Assembly: GCF_002135335.1 (NCBI RefSeq)
Contig: NZ_NEGC01000006.1
Location: 133,172-197,171 of the forward strand
Direction of reading: 5' to 3'
Origin: Acinetobacter sp. ANC 4470
GTDB lineage: Bacteria > Pseudomonadota > Gammaproteobacteria > Pseudomonadales > Moraxellaceae
Length of the DNA: 64,000 nt
Made by a program: the position numbers and the translations under genes. A model generated the notes under the pieces. That model ran no database searches, was not told the DNA's origin, and saw only the letters and a program-made list of their open reading frames with translations. Below are positions 18,151-26,403 of the stretch, one piece after another; the first letter of the stretch is position 1; every line of letters starts with the position of its first letter.

Positions 18151-18861
18151 ATGTTCTTGGAGAAAATGTTGCAGTCGCAAGGTTTTGGTTCACGCAAACA
18201 TTGCCAACAGCTCATAAAAAATGGAGCGATTGCCATCCAAGGTGAGGTTATGAGTAATGCAAAACATAAACTGGATCTGAATCATTTAAATTTTTCGGTC
18301 TATGGTGAAAGTTTTGAGTATCGTGAAAATATTTATATTGCCTTAAATAAACCACAAGATTATGAATGTTCACATCAGGCAACGCATCATTTCAGTGTAT
18401 TTGATTTATTTGATGATGTATTGATGAACCGTGGTTTGCAATGTGTCGGTCGTTTAGATCAGGACACCAGCGGCCTTTTATTATTGACAGATGATGGTCA
18501 ATTTCTACAAGCCTTAACGCATCCGAAAAAACACGTCGCGAAAGTATATCGAATGCAAACGGCCGATCCTGTGACCGAACAACAAATGCAGCAATTGAGA
18601 CAGGGTGTCGAGTTACGCAATGAATCGGGGAGCTTTGCTGCAACAGATGTGATTAAGATTGCAGAACATGAATTACAGATGACCATCCATCAGGGGGTTT
18701 ATCATCAAGTTAAGCGAATGTTGGCTGCTGTGGGAAATAAAGTTGAACAGTTGCATCGTCAGCAAATTGGCGCTTTAGAACTTCCAGATTTAGAACAAGG
18801 GAAGTGGATTTATCTGACTTCAGAACAAGTTGAGCTTGCCAAAACACGCATGTCTATTTAA
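18151..18861 (+). CDS. rsuA: 16S rRNA pseudouridine synthase RsuA-like
   Basis: A 236-residue protein with an N-terminal S4 RNA-binding domain (MFLEKMLQSQGFGSRKHCQQLIKNGAI) and the pseudouridine synthase catalytic motif GRLDQDTSGLLLLTDDG (about residues 96-112, nucleophilic Asp in RLDxDTSG). YIALNKP and GVYHQVKRMLAAVGN are also typical of the RsuA/RluB/E/F group. RsuA converts U516 of 16S rRNA; the assignment to RsuA rather than RluE rests on length and on the aromatic GVYHQVKRM motif. It overlaps the 3' end of the convergent GNAT gene by 8 bp. Confidence 0.86.
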   Translation: MFLEKMLQSQGFGSRKHCQQLIKNGAIAIQGEVMSNAKHKLDLNHLNFSVYGESFEYRENIYIALNKPQDYECSHQATHHFSVFDLFDDVLMNRGLQCVGRLDQDTSGLLLLTDDGQFLQALTHPKKHVAKVYRMQTADPVTEQQMQQLRQGVELRNESGSFAATDVIKIAEHELQMTIHQGVYHQVKRMLAAVGNKVEQLHRQQIGALELPDLEQGKWIYLTSEQVELAKTRMSI

Positions 18862-19297
18862 GGAAACAATGATAAGTTTGAAACTCATCATCTTTGATGA
18901 AGCCCATTTGTTCATAAAGTTGATGTGATTGATAATTATTTTTTTCTGTTTGTAGGCTAATTCGTTGTGCATTTTCATGTCTTGCAAATAAAATTGCAGT
19001 ATCAATCAGTTGTTTTGCTGAACCCTGACGACGATAAGTTGGGGTTACATAAACATCGTCTAAAATATAATAGGTCGAGCAAGCCACGGAAGAAAAGCCC
19101 ATATACAGTAAAATAAAACCAGTCAAAGTATCATCTTTTACATGAATAAAAATAACACTTTCTTTATTTTGAAAGCGTTGGTTTAAAAATTGATAGGAAA
19201 GGCTTAGATTTGAAGATGCGCCGTAAAATTGTCGGTATTCATCGAATAACACAGCAAGTGGGTGTAAATCTTCTAAAGTTGCACGTCTTACGATCAT
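18854..19297 (-). CDS. GNAT family N-acetyltransferase
   Basis: A 147-residue GNAT acetyltransferase. The acetyl-CoA pyrophosphate-binding motif is VYVTPTYRRQGSAKQLI (Q/RxxGxA type), followed by ISLQTEKNNYQSHQLYEQMGF, where the Asn and Tyr of motif B are seen. The start at 19297 (MIVRRATLEDL) has GGAG six bases ahead; an ATG four codons earlier overlaps that site. Substrate unknown; family members of this kind often act on small amines or amino acids. Its 3' end overlaps rsuA by 8 bp on the opposite strand. It is downstream of a RelB/DinJ-like gene, but is unlike known GNAT toxins. Confidence 0.85.
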   Translation of the reverse strand: MIVRRATLEDLHPLAVLFDEYRQFYGASSNLSLSYQFLNQRFQNKESVIFIHVKDDTLTGFILLYMGFSSVACSTYYILDDVYVTPTYRRQGSAKQLIDTAILFARHENAQRISLQTEKNNYQSHQLYEQMGFIKDDEFQTYHCFLK

Positions 19298-19386
19298 CTG
19301 ATACTCCATGTTTTTATTATCTTTGCATGAAGCATACCTAAGTTTTTACGAGATTTTTTTAAATTTTGTTTATAAATGCAACACTG

Positions 19387-19722
19387 TTAAGTTTTGTCAC
19401 TTTCACCCAAAATCGCATTTAGCTCTTCAAATAAGTCTAAATGATCGTCATCTAAAATAAATTCTTGATCGGTAGCGGTAGATTGTTCTGTATCACTATT
19501 TAAAGTATTTTGCAGCTGCTTTAATTTACGAATTTTATTGAGTTGATCTAGATTTATGCTCTGATTCTCAATTGAAAAAGGAATGGATTTAGTTAAAACG
19601 ACTTGTTTAAAGAACAGTCGAACGGCTTGTGCAGGCGTAATCCCCAATTGCTTAAATACAGCAAAAGCATACTTTTTTTCTTGGGAGTCAAGTCTTATTT
19701 GATAAACTTCAGTTTTTCTCAT
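19387..19722 (-). CDS. RelB/DinJ-like antitoxin family protein without a recognisable toxin
   Basis: A 111-residue protein. The first 55 residues fit a ribbon-helix-helix DinJ/RelB antitoxin: a beta strand (EVYQIRLDSQEK), helices AFAVFKQLGITPAQAVRLFFKQVV and the diagnostic KSIPFSI. The C-terminal half is acidic and low in complexity (ILDDDHLDLFEELNAIL). Such proteins bind their own promoter and neutralise a RelE/YafQ-type RNase. No such toxin gene is present on either side; downstream is a GNAT gene after about 90 bp. It could be an orphan antitoxin or a stand-alone regulator. Confidence 0.7.
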   Translation of the reverse strand: MRKTEVYQIRLDSQEKKYAFAVFKQLGITPAQAVRLFFKQVVLTKSIPFSIENQSINLDQLNKIRKLKQLQNTLNSDTEQSTATDQEFILDDDHLDLFEELNAILGESDKT

Positions 19723-19837
19723 GATTTTTTGCTTACATCTAATTACTTAACTTTTCAGCATTTATTTTAATCAAATCTAATGTAATTTCAACACTCATAC
19801 ACTCTTTTTATGAAAATATTTTGTAATGACAAGCATA

Positions 19838-20743
19838 TTACAATGTCAGTTCGAAATGTGACGAAAATTCCATTTCTTGTAAAGTAATCGGATCATTAAA
19901 GCGAATATGCTTTGCAAGAAGCTGAAGGGGTGCTGAAAAATCATCTTCCCTTTTATGTTGCACTGCTGGGTAGAAGGGATCATTTTTTATTGCAATACCT
20001 AAGCTATTTAAATGAACGCGTAATTGGTGCTGTTTTCCCGTAATCGGTTGCAGTCGATATTTGCCCCAAATCGTATTGTGTTCGAGTAAATCAATTTCCG
20101 TTTCACTATTTACAATTCCAGCAACGACTTTCATGGTGTAGAAAGGTTCACCTTTTTGCATTCTTAAGCGTGTATAACAAGGAAATGTTAAATCTGCATG
20201 AAAAGGTGCGATGGCATGATAGGTTTTTTGAACCTCACGCAGCGCAAACATCTGTTGATAGATTGCTCGTGTGGCGACTTGCTTAGAGAATAAAACCACG
20301 CCCGCTGTTTCGCGATCTAGACGGTGAATAGGTGTTAAAAACTCATTGCCCGTTTGTTTTTTTAGACGAACCAAAAGCGTTTCTTGGACGTATTGCCCTG
20401 TTGGGCTAATGGTTAAAAAATGTGGTTTATCGATCACTAATAAATGTTCATTTTCAAATAAAATTTCATGCTCAAAGGGAACATGGATTTCATGTGCTAA
20501 AAAACGATAGTAAAACACATGACTATTTTCAATATAGGGTGAGTTAAAGTTTAAGATATTACCAAGAGCATCATAAATTAAACGGCTACTAAAGCGTTGT
20601 TGCCATTCATTTGCTGCAATATGTGGAAATTGCTGACAGAGATATTGATAGAGACTTTGAGGTGTAGGCAAAATTTGAGGCAAAAACACTTTGCTTGCAC
20701 TTACGCCATTGAGCATGGGGGGAGTAAATTCAGTCTGGGTCAT
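19838..20743 (-). CDS. RluA-family pseudouridine synthase
   Basis: About 301 residues. The RluA-type catalytic motif HRLDRETAGVVLFSK (nucleophilic Asp in HRLDRxTxG), the ITGKQHQLRVHLNSLG motif near the C-terminus and the entry LLVIDKPHFLTISP are all in place. There is an N-terminal extension of about 90 residues (with no S4-type signature). Enzymes of this family modify U746 of 23S rRNA and U32 of tRNA (RluA), or other sites; the exact site is not predictable. The start is placed at ATG 20743 (MTQTEFTPP); a TTG at 20764 would add seven residues, and neither has a strong ribosome binding site. It is divergent from tsaE. Confidence 0.85.
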   Translation of the reverse strand: MTQTEFTPPMLNGVSASKVFLPQILPTPQSLYQYLCQQFPHIAANEWQQRFSSRLIYDALGNILNFNSPYIENSHVFYYRFLAHEIHVPFEHEILFENEHLLVIDKPHFLTISPTGQYVQETLLVRLKKQTGNEFLTPIHRLDRETAGVVLFSKQVATRAIYQQMFALREVQKTYHAIAPFHADLTFPCYTRLRMQKGEPFYTMKVVAGIVNSETEIDLLEHNTIWGKYRLQPITGKQHQLRVHLNSLGIAIKNDPFYPAVQHKREDDFSAPLQLLAKHIRFNDPITLQEMEFSSHFELTL

Positions 20744-20880
20744 GTGATGTATCGTGCGTATCAATCAATAAAAAATTACAATGAAATGTAGGAAAAGTTA
20801 CACATTTAGAAGTGCGAGCATGGGCAATAAAGCGGTGCGATGCTATCATAATTGTTCTTTTGAGTTTTGTCGTGAGTAAT

Positions 20881-21357
20881 ATGCAGTATTCATTTAATTT
20901 AAACCTAAACAATGAAGACGATACCCAAAATTTAGCACAGGTTTTGGCACAGCATTTTACCACGGGTGTGGTTTATTTAATTGGTGATTTAGGTGCAGGG
21001 AAAACGACGCTGACACGCTATTTTTTGCAAAATTTAGGGCATAAAGGCGCGGTTAAAAGTCCAACTTATACTTTGGTTGAACCCTATAATGTTAATGGTA
21101 AAGATATTTTTCATTTCGATTTATATCGCGTAAATGATCCTTATGAACTTGAACTAATGGGGATTCGTGATTATTTAGATACGCCTGATGCACTATTTTT
21201 ATTTGAGTGGCCATCTAAAGGTGGCGATGAAATTCCGCAACCGGATTTGATTATTAATATTGAAAAATCTGAAGATGAGCTGACGCGTACAGCCCATTTG
21301 AGTTTTTCATCAGCAGCCCTCAAACAAGCATTAGAGAGTCAATTGAACAATGCGTGA
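20881..21357 (+). CDS. tsaE: tRNA threonylcarbamoyladenosine biosynthesis ATPase TsaE
   Basis: A 158-residue P-loop ATPase. Walker [20 protein letters not shown] (about 38-56), the switch region [12 protein letters not shown] and the conserved HFDLYR and FEWPSKGG motifs identify TsaE. It works with TsaB and TsaD to make t6A37 in tRNAs that read ANN codons. Start ATG 20881 (MQYSFNLN) is preceded by GAGT; an earlier start at 20812 would add an unlikely 23 residues. The last codons overlap mutL by 8 bp, so the two are translationally coupled. No amiB gene is interposed, unlike E. coli. Confidence 0.95.
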   Translation: MQYSFNLNLNNEDDTQNLAQVLAQHFTTGVVYLIGDLGAGKTTLTRYFLQNLGHKGAVKSPTYTLVEPYNVNGKDIFHFDLYRVNDPYELELMGIRDYLDTPDALFLFEWPSKGGDEIPQPDLIINIEKSEDELTRTAHLSFSSAALKQALESQLNNA

Positions 21358-23308
21358 TGATTTAAGCGAACGTCGTATTCATACTCTTCATCCTGCGTTA
21401 GCCAATCAAATTGCCGCAGGTGAGGTGATTGAGCGTCCTGCATCAGTGGTGAAAGAGTTATTAGAAAACTCGATTGATGCAGGCGCGACAGAACTGATTG
21501 TTCGTGTTGAGCAAGGCGGCAGCACCTTAATTGAAATTATTGACAATGGTCGTGGTGTACATCCTGAAGATTTAGCCTTAGCAGTTATGCGGCATGCCAC
21601 CAGTAAAATTCAAACTGCGGATGATTTACAAGCCATTATGAGCTTGGGGTTTCGTGGTGAGGCATTGGCTTCCATTGCTGCCGTTTCACGTTTAACTTTA
21701 ACCAGTAGTCAAAATAATGATGGTATTGGTTATCAAGTGGAAGTGAATGGCACTGCTTTTGATTATCAAGAAATTCAAGCTGTAGCGACTCAACAAGGAA
21801 CACACATTCGTGTGCAAGATCTTTTTTTTAATGTGCCTGCTCGGCGTAAATTTTTAAAAAAGCAGGGCACTGAGTTTGGACATATTGAAGAAATCGTACG
21901 TCGTTTGGCACTCACACATTTTAATATTCGCTTTGTGCTCGAACATAACAATAATATTCGTTTGAACTTGCCGATTGCGGATAGTGGTGAATTGCGTTTT
22001 CAACGCGTTCAACAATTATTAGGTCGGGCATTTACCGAAAATGCCTATTGGATTGATGCTGATAGCATCAGTATGCGTTTATCTGGATGGTTAGGTCATC
22101 CATCCGATGCACGTGGGCAAGCAGATTTACAGTATGTCTATGTTAATGGACGGATTGTGAAAGATAAAACCATTTCACATGCGCTACGTATGGCTTACGA
22201 TGGTATTTTACATGGACATCAGCATGCTGGATATTTACTTTTCTTAGAAGTTGATCCTGAAAATATTGATGTTAATGTGCATCCAACCAAAAATGAAATC
22301 CGTTTTTTAAATCAACGTGAAGTACATGAGTTTGTCCGTCATTATGCCAAAGAGACACTTGCTCAATTTCAAACAGCAAGTATTGATTTAGCCCAAGCCA
22401 TGAAAGTGCAAGATCACGTTGTACATGCTCAAACTCAACATCCGCGTTATCAGGAGCAATTTCAATTGCATCGGACTGCAGAGTCTCAACAGCCTATGAT
22501 GTCGGTTGAGTCATCTGCTGAATTATTAACGGATTTTAATGCCAGTAGCCCACAAACTGTGCAATATTCAGCAGCATCTTCGCAAAGCAGTTATGTAGGC
22601 TCACAACAGGTAAATAATGCCCTGAAAAGTTATCTATCTCCCTTGCGAGATGGCGTAACAGCAAATTCAGCAGATATAGAACTGAACCAGTTTGAGCAAA
22701 ACTCAGCAGTAAAGGTGGATGAGCATCCTTTGGGTATTGCAATTGCACAATTGCATGGCATTTATATTCTTGCGCAGAACATTGAAGGTTTAATTGTTGT
22801 GGATATGCATGCCGCACATGAGCGCATTGTATTGCAACAAATGAAAGCTGCGTGGGATAAACCTGAATTTTGGACATCACAGCAATTGCTTATTCCTAAA
22901 GTGATTAGCATTAGTCGTATGCAAGCCATGCGAGTTGACGATTTAAAAGATCAGCTTGCGCGTTTAGGTCTTGAAATTGATCAATATGGTGATGAACAGG
23001 TGATTGTACGCGGTGTGCCCGCTATTTTACATAAAGCCAATTTTGAATCTTTATTACCTGAATTATTAAATGATTTAGATCCAAATGATGAGGCTCAAGG
23101 CTTATTACAAAAACGTGATCAAATCTTAGCGGGCATGGCATGTCATGGCGCAGTTCGTGCCCATCGAATCCTTAGCCTTTCAGAAATGAATGCTTTGCTA
23201 CGTCAAATGGAACAAACCGAATTTGCCAGTCAGTGTAATCATGGACGTCCAACTTGGCGTGCATTTCCACTTTCACAATTAGATAAACTTTTTGCTCGAG
23301 GAGAGTAG
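21350..23308 (+). CDS. mutL: DNA mismatch repair protein MutL
   Basis: A 652-residue GHKL ATPase that links MutS mismatch recognition to strand excision. The ATPase motifs are [23 protein letters not shown] (with catalytic Glu), IIDNGRGV and [15 protein letters not shown] low-complexity Gln/Ser-rich linker covers about residues 345-460, then comes the dimerisation domain. There the expected endonuclease motif DQHAxxExxxxE is read as [12 protein letters not shown], while [11 protein letters not shown] is kept. This may indicate weak or no endonuclease activity. Overlap with tsaE and a near-abutting miaA suggest one operon. Confidence 0.96.
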   Translation: MRDDLSERRIHTLHPALANQIAAGEVIERPASVVKELLENSIDAGATELIVRVEQGGSTLIEIIDNGRGVHPEDLALAVMRHATSKIQTADDLQAIMSLGFRGEALASIAAVSRLTLTSSQNNDGIGYQVEVNGTAFDYQEIQAVATQQGTHIRVQDLFFNVPARRKFLKKQGTEFGHIEEIVRRLALTHFNIRFVLEHNNNIRLNLPIADSGELRFQRVQQLLGRAFTENAYWIDADSISMRLSGWLGHPSDARGQADLQYVYVNGRIVKDKTISHALRMAYDGILHGHQHAGYLLFLEVDPENIDVNVHPTKNEIRFLNQREVHEFVRHYAKETLAQFQTASIDLAQAMKVQDHVVHAQTQHPRYQEQFQLHRTAESQQPMMSVESSAELLTDFNASSPQTVQYSAASSQSSYVGSQQVNNALKSYLSPLRDGVTANSADIELNQFEQNSAVKVDEHPLGIAIAQLHGIYILAQNIEGLIVVDMHAAHERIVLQQMKAAWDKPEFWTSQQLLIPKVISISRMQAMRVDDLKDQLARLGLEIDQYGDEQVIVRGVPAILHKANFESLLPELLNDLDPNDEAQGLLQKRDQILAGMACHGAVRAHRILSLSEMNALLRQMEQTEFASQCNHGRPTWRAFPLSQLDKLFARGE

Positions 23309-23314
23309 TTGTAC

Positions 23315-24259
23315 ATGTCAAATCAATTGCCGGTCATCAATTTAATGGGACCAACTGCAAGTGGTAAAACCGCTTTGGCATGTGAGCTGTATGAACAAGG
23401 TCATTTTGAGCTTATATCCGTCGATTCTGCACTGGTTTATCAGGATATGGACATTGGTACCGCAAAGCCGACGAAAGAAGAGCAGGCGCGTTATCCGCAT
23501 CATTTGATCGATATTATTACTCCTTTAGAAGTTTATTCAGCAGCACAGTTTGTAGAAGATACTTGTGTGTTGATTGACGACATGCATGCACGTGGAAAAA
23601 CGCCGATTTTAGTCGGAGGAACGATGCTGTATTTCAAGGCTTTGTTAGAGGGCTTGTCGAGTAATTTACCAAGTGCAGATTATGCAGTCCGCGCTGAAAT
23701 TGAAGCTCAAGCGGAGCAACAGGGCTGGGATGCCGTTTATGCCGAGTTATGTAGCGTAGATGCATTGGCAGGTGAAAAATTTAAGATCAGCGATAAACAA
23801 CGAATTATTCGTGCATTAGAAGTGTTTAAACTCACTGGGCAGCCGATTACAAAACTACAAGCTGAACAACCCAAAAATGTACCATATCGTTACACTTTTC
23901 ATAATCATGCTTTACTGCCAGATCGTGTAGAATTACATAAACGTATTGAAAAACGTCTTAAAACTATGTGGGATATCGGATTTTTGCATGAAGTGGAAAT
24001 GCTGATTGAAAAATACGATTTAAATGATAATTTACCCTCAATGCGTTCCGTAGGTTATCGTCAAGCTATAGAATTTATACAAAAAAGTGACCAAAGTCGT
24101 GGAAAACGACAAGAAATGGAGGATAAATCTTTATTTGCGACACGACAACTTGCAAAACGTCAATATACTTGGTTAAGATCTTTGCAAGAGTCGCATAATT
24201 TTAAAACATATTTGACGATAAAGCAGGCTCAAGAAGACTTGCGAAACTGTTACGGATAA
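23315..24259 (+). CDS. miaA: tRNA dimethylallyltransferase MiaA
   Basis: About 314 residues, the usual size. The P-loop [15 protein letters not shown] (about 11-25), the [16 protein letters not shown] motif with the catalytic Asp and the [12 protein letters not shown] region identify MiaA, which transfers dimethylallyl to A37 of tRNAs reading UNN codons. The ATG at 23315 is used; a TTG at 23309, directly after the mutL stop, has better spacing to GAGGAG and may be the true start. hfq follows after 91 bp, the classic miaA-hfq order. Confidence 0.96.
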   Translation: MSNQLPVINLMGPTASGKTALACELYEQGHFELISVDSALVYQDMDIGTAKPTKEEQARYPHHLIDIITPLEVYSAAQFVEDTCVLIDDMHARGKTPILVGGTMLYFKALLEGLSSNLPSADYAVRAEIEAQAEQQGWDAVYAELCSVDALAGEKFKISDKQRIIRALEVFKLTGQPITKLQAEQPKNVPYRYTFHNHALLPDRVELHKRIEKRLKTMWDIGFLHEVEMLIEKYDLNDNLPSMRSVGYRQAIEFIQKSDQSRGKRQEMEDKSLFATRQLAKRQYTWLRSLQESHNFKTYLTIKQAQEDLRNCYG

Positions 24260-24350
24260 AGCAAAATTTAGTAACTATCTTTTTTATAATTTTTAATTGA
24301 AAAATAGAGATAGTTTTTGCGCTGATTTTTAAATTTTTTGGAGTTATAAC

Positions 24351-24884
24351 ATGTCTAAAGGTCAAACTTTACAAGATCCGTTCTTGAATTCTCTCCGTAA
24401 GGAACGTATCCCTGTTTCTATCTTCCTTGTGAATGGTATTAAATTACAAGGTCATATTGAATCTTTTGACCAATATGTAGTTTTATTAAAAAATACTGTA
24501 AGCCAAATGGTTTACAAACATGCAATTTCTACTGTTGTTCCTGCACGTAACCCACGTCCTGCTGGTGCTCCTGCTGGTGCTCAAGGCGCTGGTGGTTTTG
24601 GTGCTACCCAAAGCACTGGTGGTGGCTTCGGTGGTCAACCTGGCGGCTTCGGCGGTCAACCTGGCGGCTTCGGCGGTCAAGGCGGCTTCGGCGGTCAAGG
24701 TAGCTTTGGCGGTCAACAAGGTGGCTTCGGCGGTCAACAAGGCGGCTTCGGCGGTCAACAAGGCGGCTTCGGCGGTCAAGGCGGCTTCGGCGGTCAGCAA
24801 GGTGGCTTTGGTGGTCAATCAAATACTGGTTTTGACGGTGAAACTAAATTTGAAGACTCTCCAGAAGACGAAAATAATCGTTAA
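24351..24884 (+). CDS. hfq: RNA chaperone Hfq with long glycine-rich C-terminus
   Basis: The first about 67 residues are a standard Hfq Sm core: [48 protein letters not shown] with Sm1 and Sm2 ([12 protein letters not shown]). Instead of the usual short tail there is a 110-residue region with ten GGFGGQ-type units and an acidic end ([11 protein letters not shown]), as known in Acinetobacter. Hfq forms hexamers that match small RNAs to mRNAs. It has a strong ribosome binding site (GGAG seven bases ahead). The gene ends in an efficient terminator. Confidence 0.97.
   Translation: MSKGQTLQDPFLNSLRKERIPVSIFLVNGIKLQGHIESFDQYVVLLKNTVSQMVYKHAISTVVPARNPRPAGAPAGAQGAGGFGATQSTGGGFGGQPGGFGGQPGGFGGQGGFGGQGSFGGQQGGFGGQQGGFGGQQGGFGGQGGFGGQQGGFGGQSNTGFDGETKFEDSPEDENNR
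24621..24818 (+). repeat. Tandem coding repeat in the Hfq C-terminal region
   Basis: Ten units of 18 or 21 bp coding GGFGGQ(P/Q), one reading GSFGGQQ. Units are nearly identical in DNA (GGCTTCGGCGGTCAA core), so slippage or recombination can change the number in steps that preserve the frame. Confidence 0.92.
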
Positions 24885-24896
24885 TTGTTGATTCAT

Positions 24897-24927
24897 AAAA
24901 AAACCTCTCCTTGTGAGAGGTTTTTTT
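24897..24927 (+). terminator. Intrinsic terminator after hfq
   Basis: Stem AAACCTCTC/GAGAGGTTT (24901-24909 and 24915-24923) with a 5-base loop and a seven-T run. Confidence 0.93.
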
Positions 24928-25039
24928 ATGAAAAAATTATATTTGTATATTAAAAAGTGTGTGTTTGTTTAGAAATAAGCTTGTTAAAGCTATTGGAAAG
25001 CGCTGTTGAAGTAGTCAGCCATACATAGATTGATTAGTT

Positions 25040-25080
25040 GAATAAAGAACCAGCTGCTAATTGCAGCTGGTTCTTTATTC
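25040..25080. terminator. Strong hairpin terminator after surA
   Basis: Perfect 18-bp stem (25040-25057 and 25063-25080) with a 5-base loop, 19 bp beyond the surA stop. The stem includes ACCAGCTGC. The arms' outer part is AT-rich but there is no clean T run. Confidence 0.75.
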
Positions 25081-25098
25081 AAAATAAATAAGTTGAGA

Positions 25099-26403
25099 TT
25101 ATTTATTTTGTTTACGATCAAGATTTGGGTCTTTTATCTCTACAAAGGCATTGTTACGAATTTCACGTAACCAGCTATCGAGCTCTGCATCAAATTGACG
25201 CTCACCTAAAATTTGACGAGCCATACGTTCTTGGTATTCGTGAGTCATATCTTGTTGGCGAGTATCTGCCACTTGAAGAATGTGCCAACCAAATTGAGTT
25301 TGGAATGGTTCACTGGTTTGACCAACAGGCGTACTTTTCATACGCGCGTCAAATTCAGGAACCATAACACCGGGGCTTACCCAACCTAAGCTACCACTAT
25401 CGCGTGCAGAACCTGGGTCATTGGAGAAGGTGGATGCAAGTACTGCAAAATCTTCACCCGCTTTTAAACGGTTATAAATGCTATCGATCTGCTGTTTTGC
25501 ATTGTCTGGGCTGACTACTTCTGATGGTTGAATCAAAATATGGCGTGTTTTATATTGAGACACAATCGCTTTTTGTTCTGCACCTTTACGATCTACCAAT
25601 TTTAAAACATGTATACCATCACGTACAGGAATTAAATCAGTTGTTTGACCCACTTCTAGGGAGGTTACACGAGCTGCGAGTTCGCTCGGGATTTCAGATA
25701 GATTACGAAAACCCATATCTGCACTTTCAACTTTTACGCCATTGGCTGTAAATTTTTTATCAATTGCAGCAACATCATTACTATCTTTTAAGGCAGCTTT
25801 AACTTGCGCGGCAACCTGTTCAATATTTTTTTCACCGGAAACACGTACATGTAATACATGAACTTGATTGCCTAATGCAGCTTGACCTTGAGGGGTTTTT
25901 AAGAAGTTTTCAACATCTTGGTCACTAATTTTAATTCGTGACATCACCATTTGTTGACGTAAACGATTAATGGCTAAATCTTCTGCAATACGATTGCGCA
26001 AAGACTCATAAGTGGAAGGTGCAATGGCATCTAGTTTTTGTTGAAAAGCTTCTAAACTTTGAGTTCCAGACTGGTTTGCAACTTTCATGACTGCTTCATT
26101 TAAGCTTTTTTCATCCGCTTTGATGTTATAGCGTTTAACTTGTTCAAGTTGTGCTTGGCGAATAATCAGTTGATCAAGTGCTTGTTGTTGCAAATATTGC
26201 TCTGGTGGAACTGGTTTTTTTTGCGTTTCAAATTGGTGTTTAATTTCCGCAATATTCTGTTCTAAATCGCTTTTTAGAATGACACTGTTATCTACTACAG
26301 CAACAACTTCATTGGTTGGTTGTGCGAAAGTAGTCATTGATGAAGATAAAGCTAAAGCAAGCGCAGTCGCTTTAAAAAAATGTTTTAACTGGATTGTCTT
26401 CAT
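25099..26403 (-). CDS. surA: Periplasmic chaperone and prolyl isomerase SurA
   Basis: A 434-residue protein with a signal peptide (MKTIQLKHFFKATALALALSSSMTTFAQ, cleaved after about residue 28). It has the N-terminal chaperone domain (VVAVVDNSVILKSDLEQNI), then two parvulin PPIase domains (centred about residues 170-265 and 275-380). SurA escorts outer-membrane proteins, including LptD, to the BAM complex. The ATG at 26403 overlaps the lptD stop as TAATG, which supports this start over one five codons earlier and implies translational coupling. Confidence 0.94.
   Translation of the reverse strand: MKTIQLKHFFKATALALALSSSMTTFAQPTNEVVAVVDNSVILKSDLEQNIAEIKHQFETQKKPVPPEQYLQQQALDQLIIRQAQLEQVKRYNIKADEKSLNEAVMKVANQSGTQSLEAFQQKLDAIAPSTYESLRNRIAEDLAINRLRQQMVMSRIKISDQDVENFLKTPQGQAALGNQVHVLHVRVSGEKNIEQVAAQVKAALKDSNDVAAIDKKFTANGVKVESADMGFRNLSEIPSELAARVTSLEVGQTTDLIPVRDGIHVLKLVDRKGAEQKAIVSQYKTRHILIQPSEVVSPDNAKQQIDSIYNRLKAGEDFAVLASTFSNDPGSARDSGSLGWVSPGVMVPEFDARMKSTPVGQTSEPFQTQFGWHILQVADTRQQDMTHEYQERMARQILGERQFDAELDSWLREIRNNAFVEIKDPNLDRKQNK

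Noticed and set aside
18854..19722. RelB/DinJ-like gene plus GNAT gene as a toxin-antitoxin pair
   Set aside because: GNAT toxins pair with DUF1778-type antitoxins and are usually adjacent or overlapping; here the gap is about 90 bp and the GNAT resembles ordinary chromosomal acetyltransferases.
24621..24818. Repeat array as CRISPR
   Set aside because: Units are directly adjacent 18/21-bp coding repeats with no spacers.
24604..24891. Open frames on both strands across the hfq tail
   Set aside because: They are by-products of the in-frame tandem repeat and have repetitive, unlikely protein sequences.
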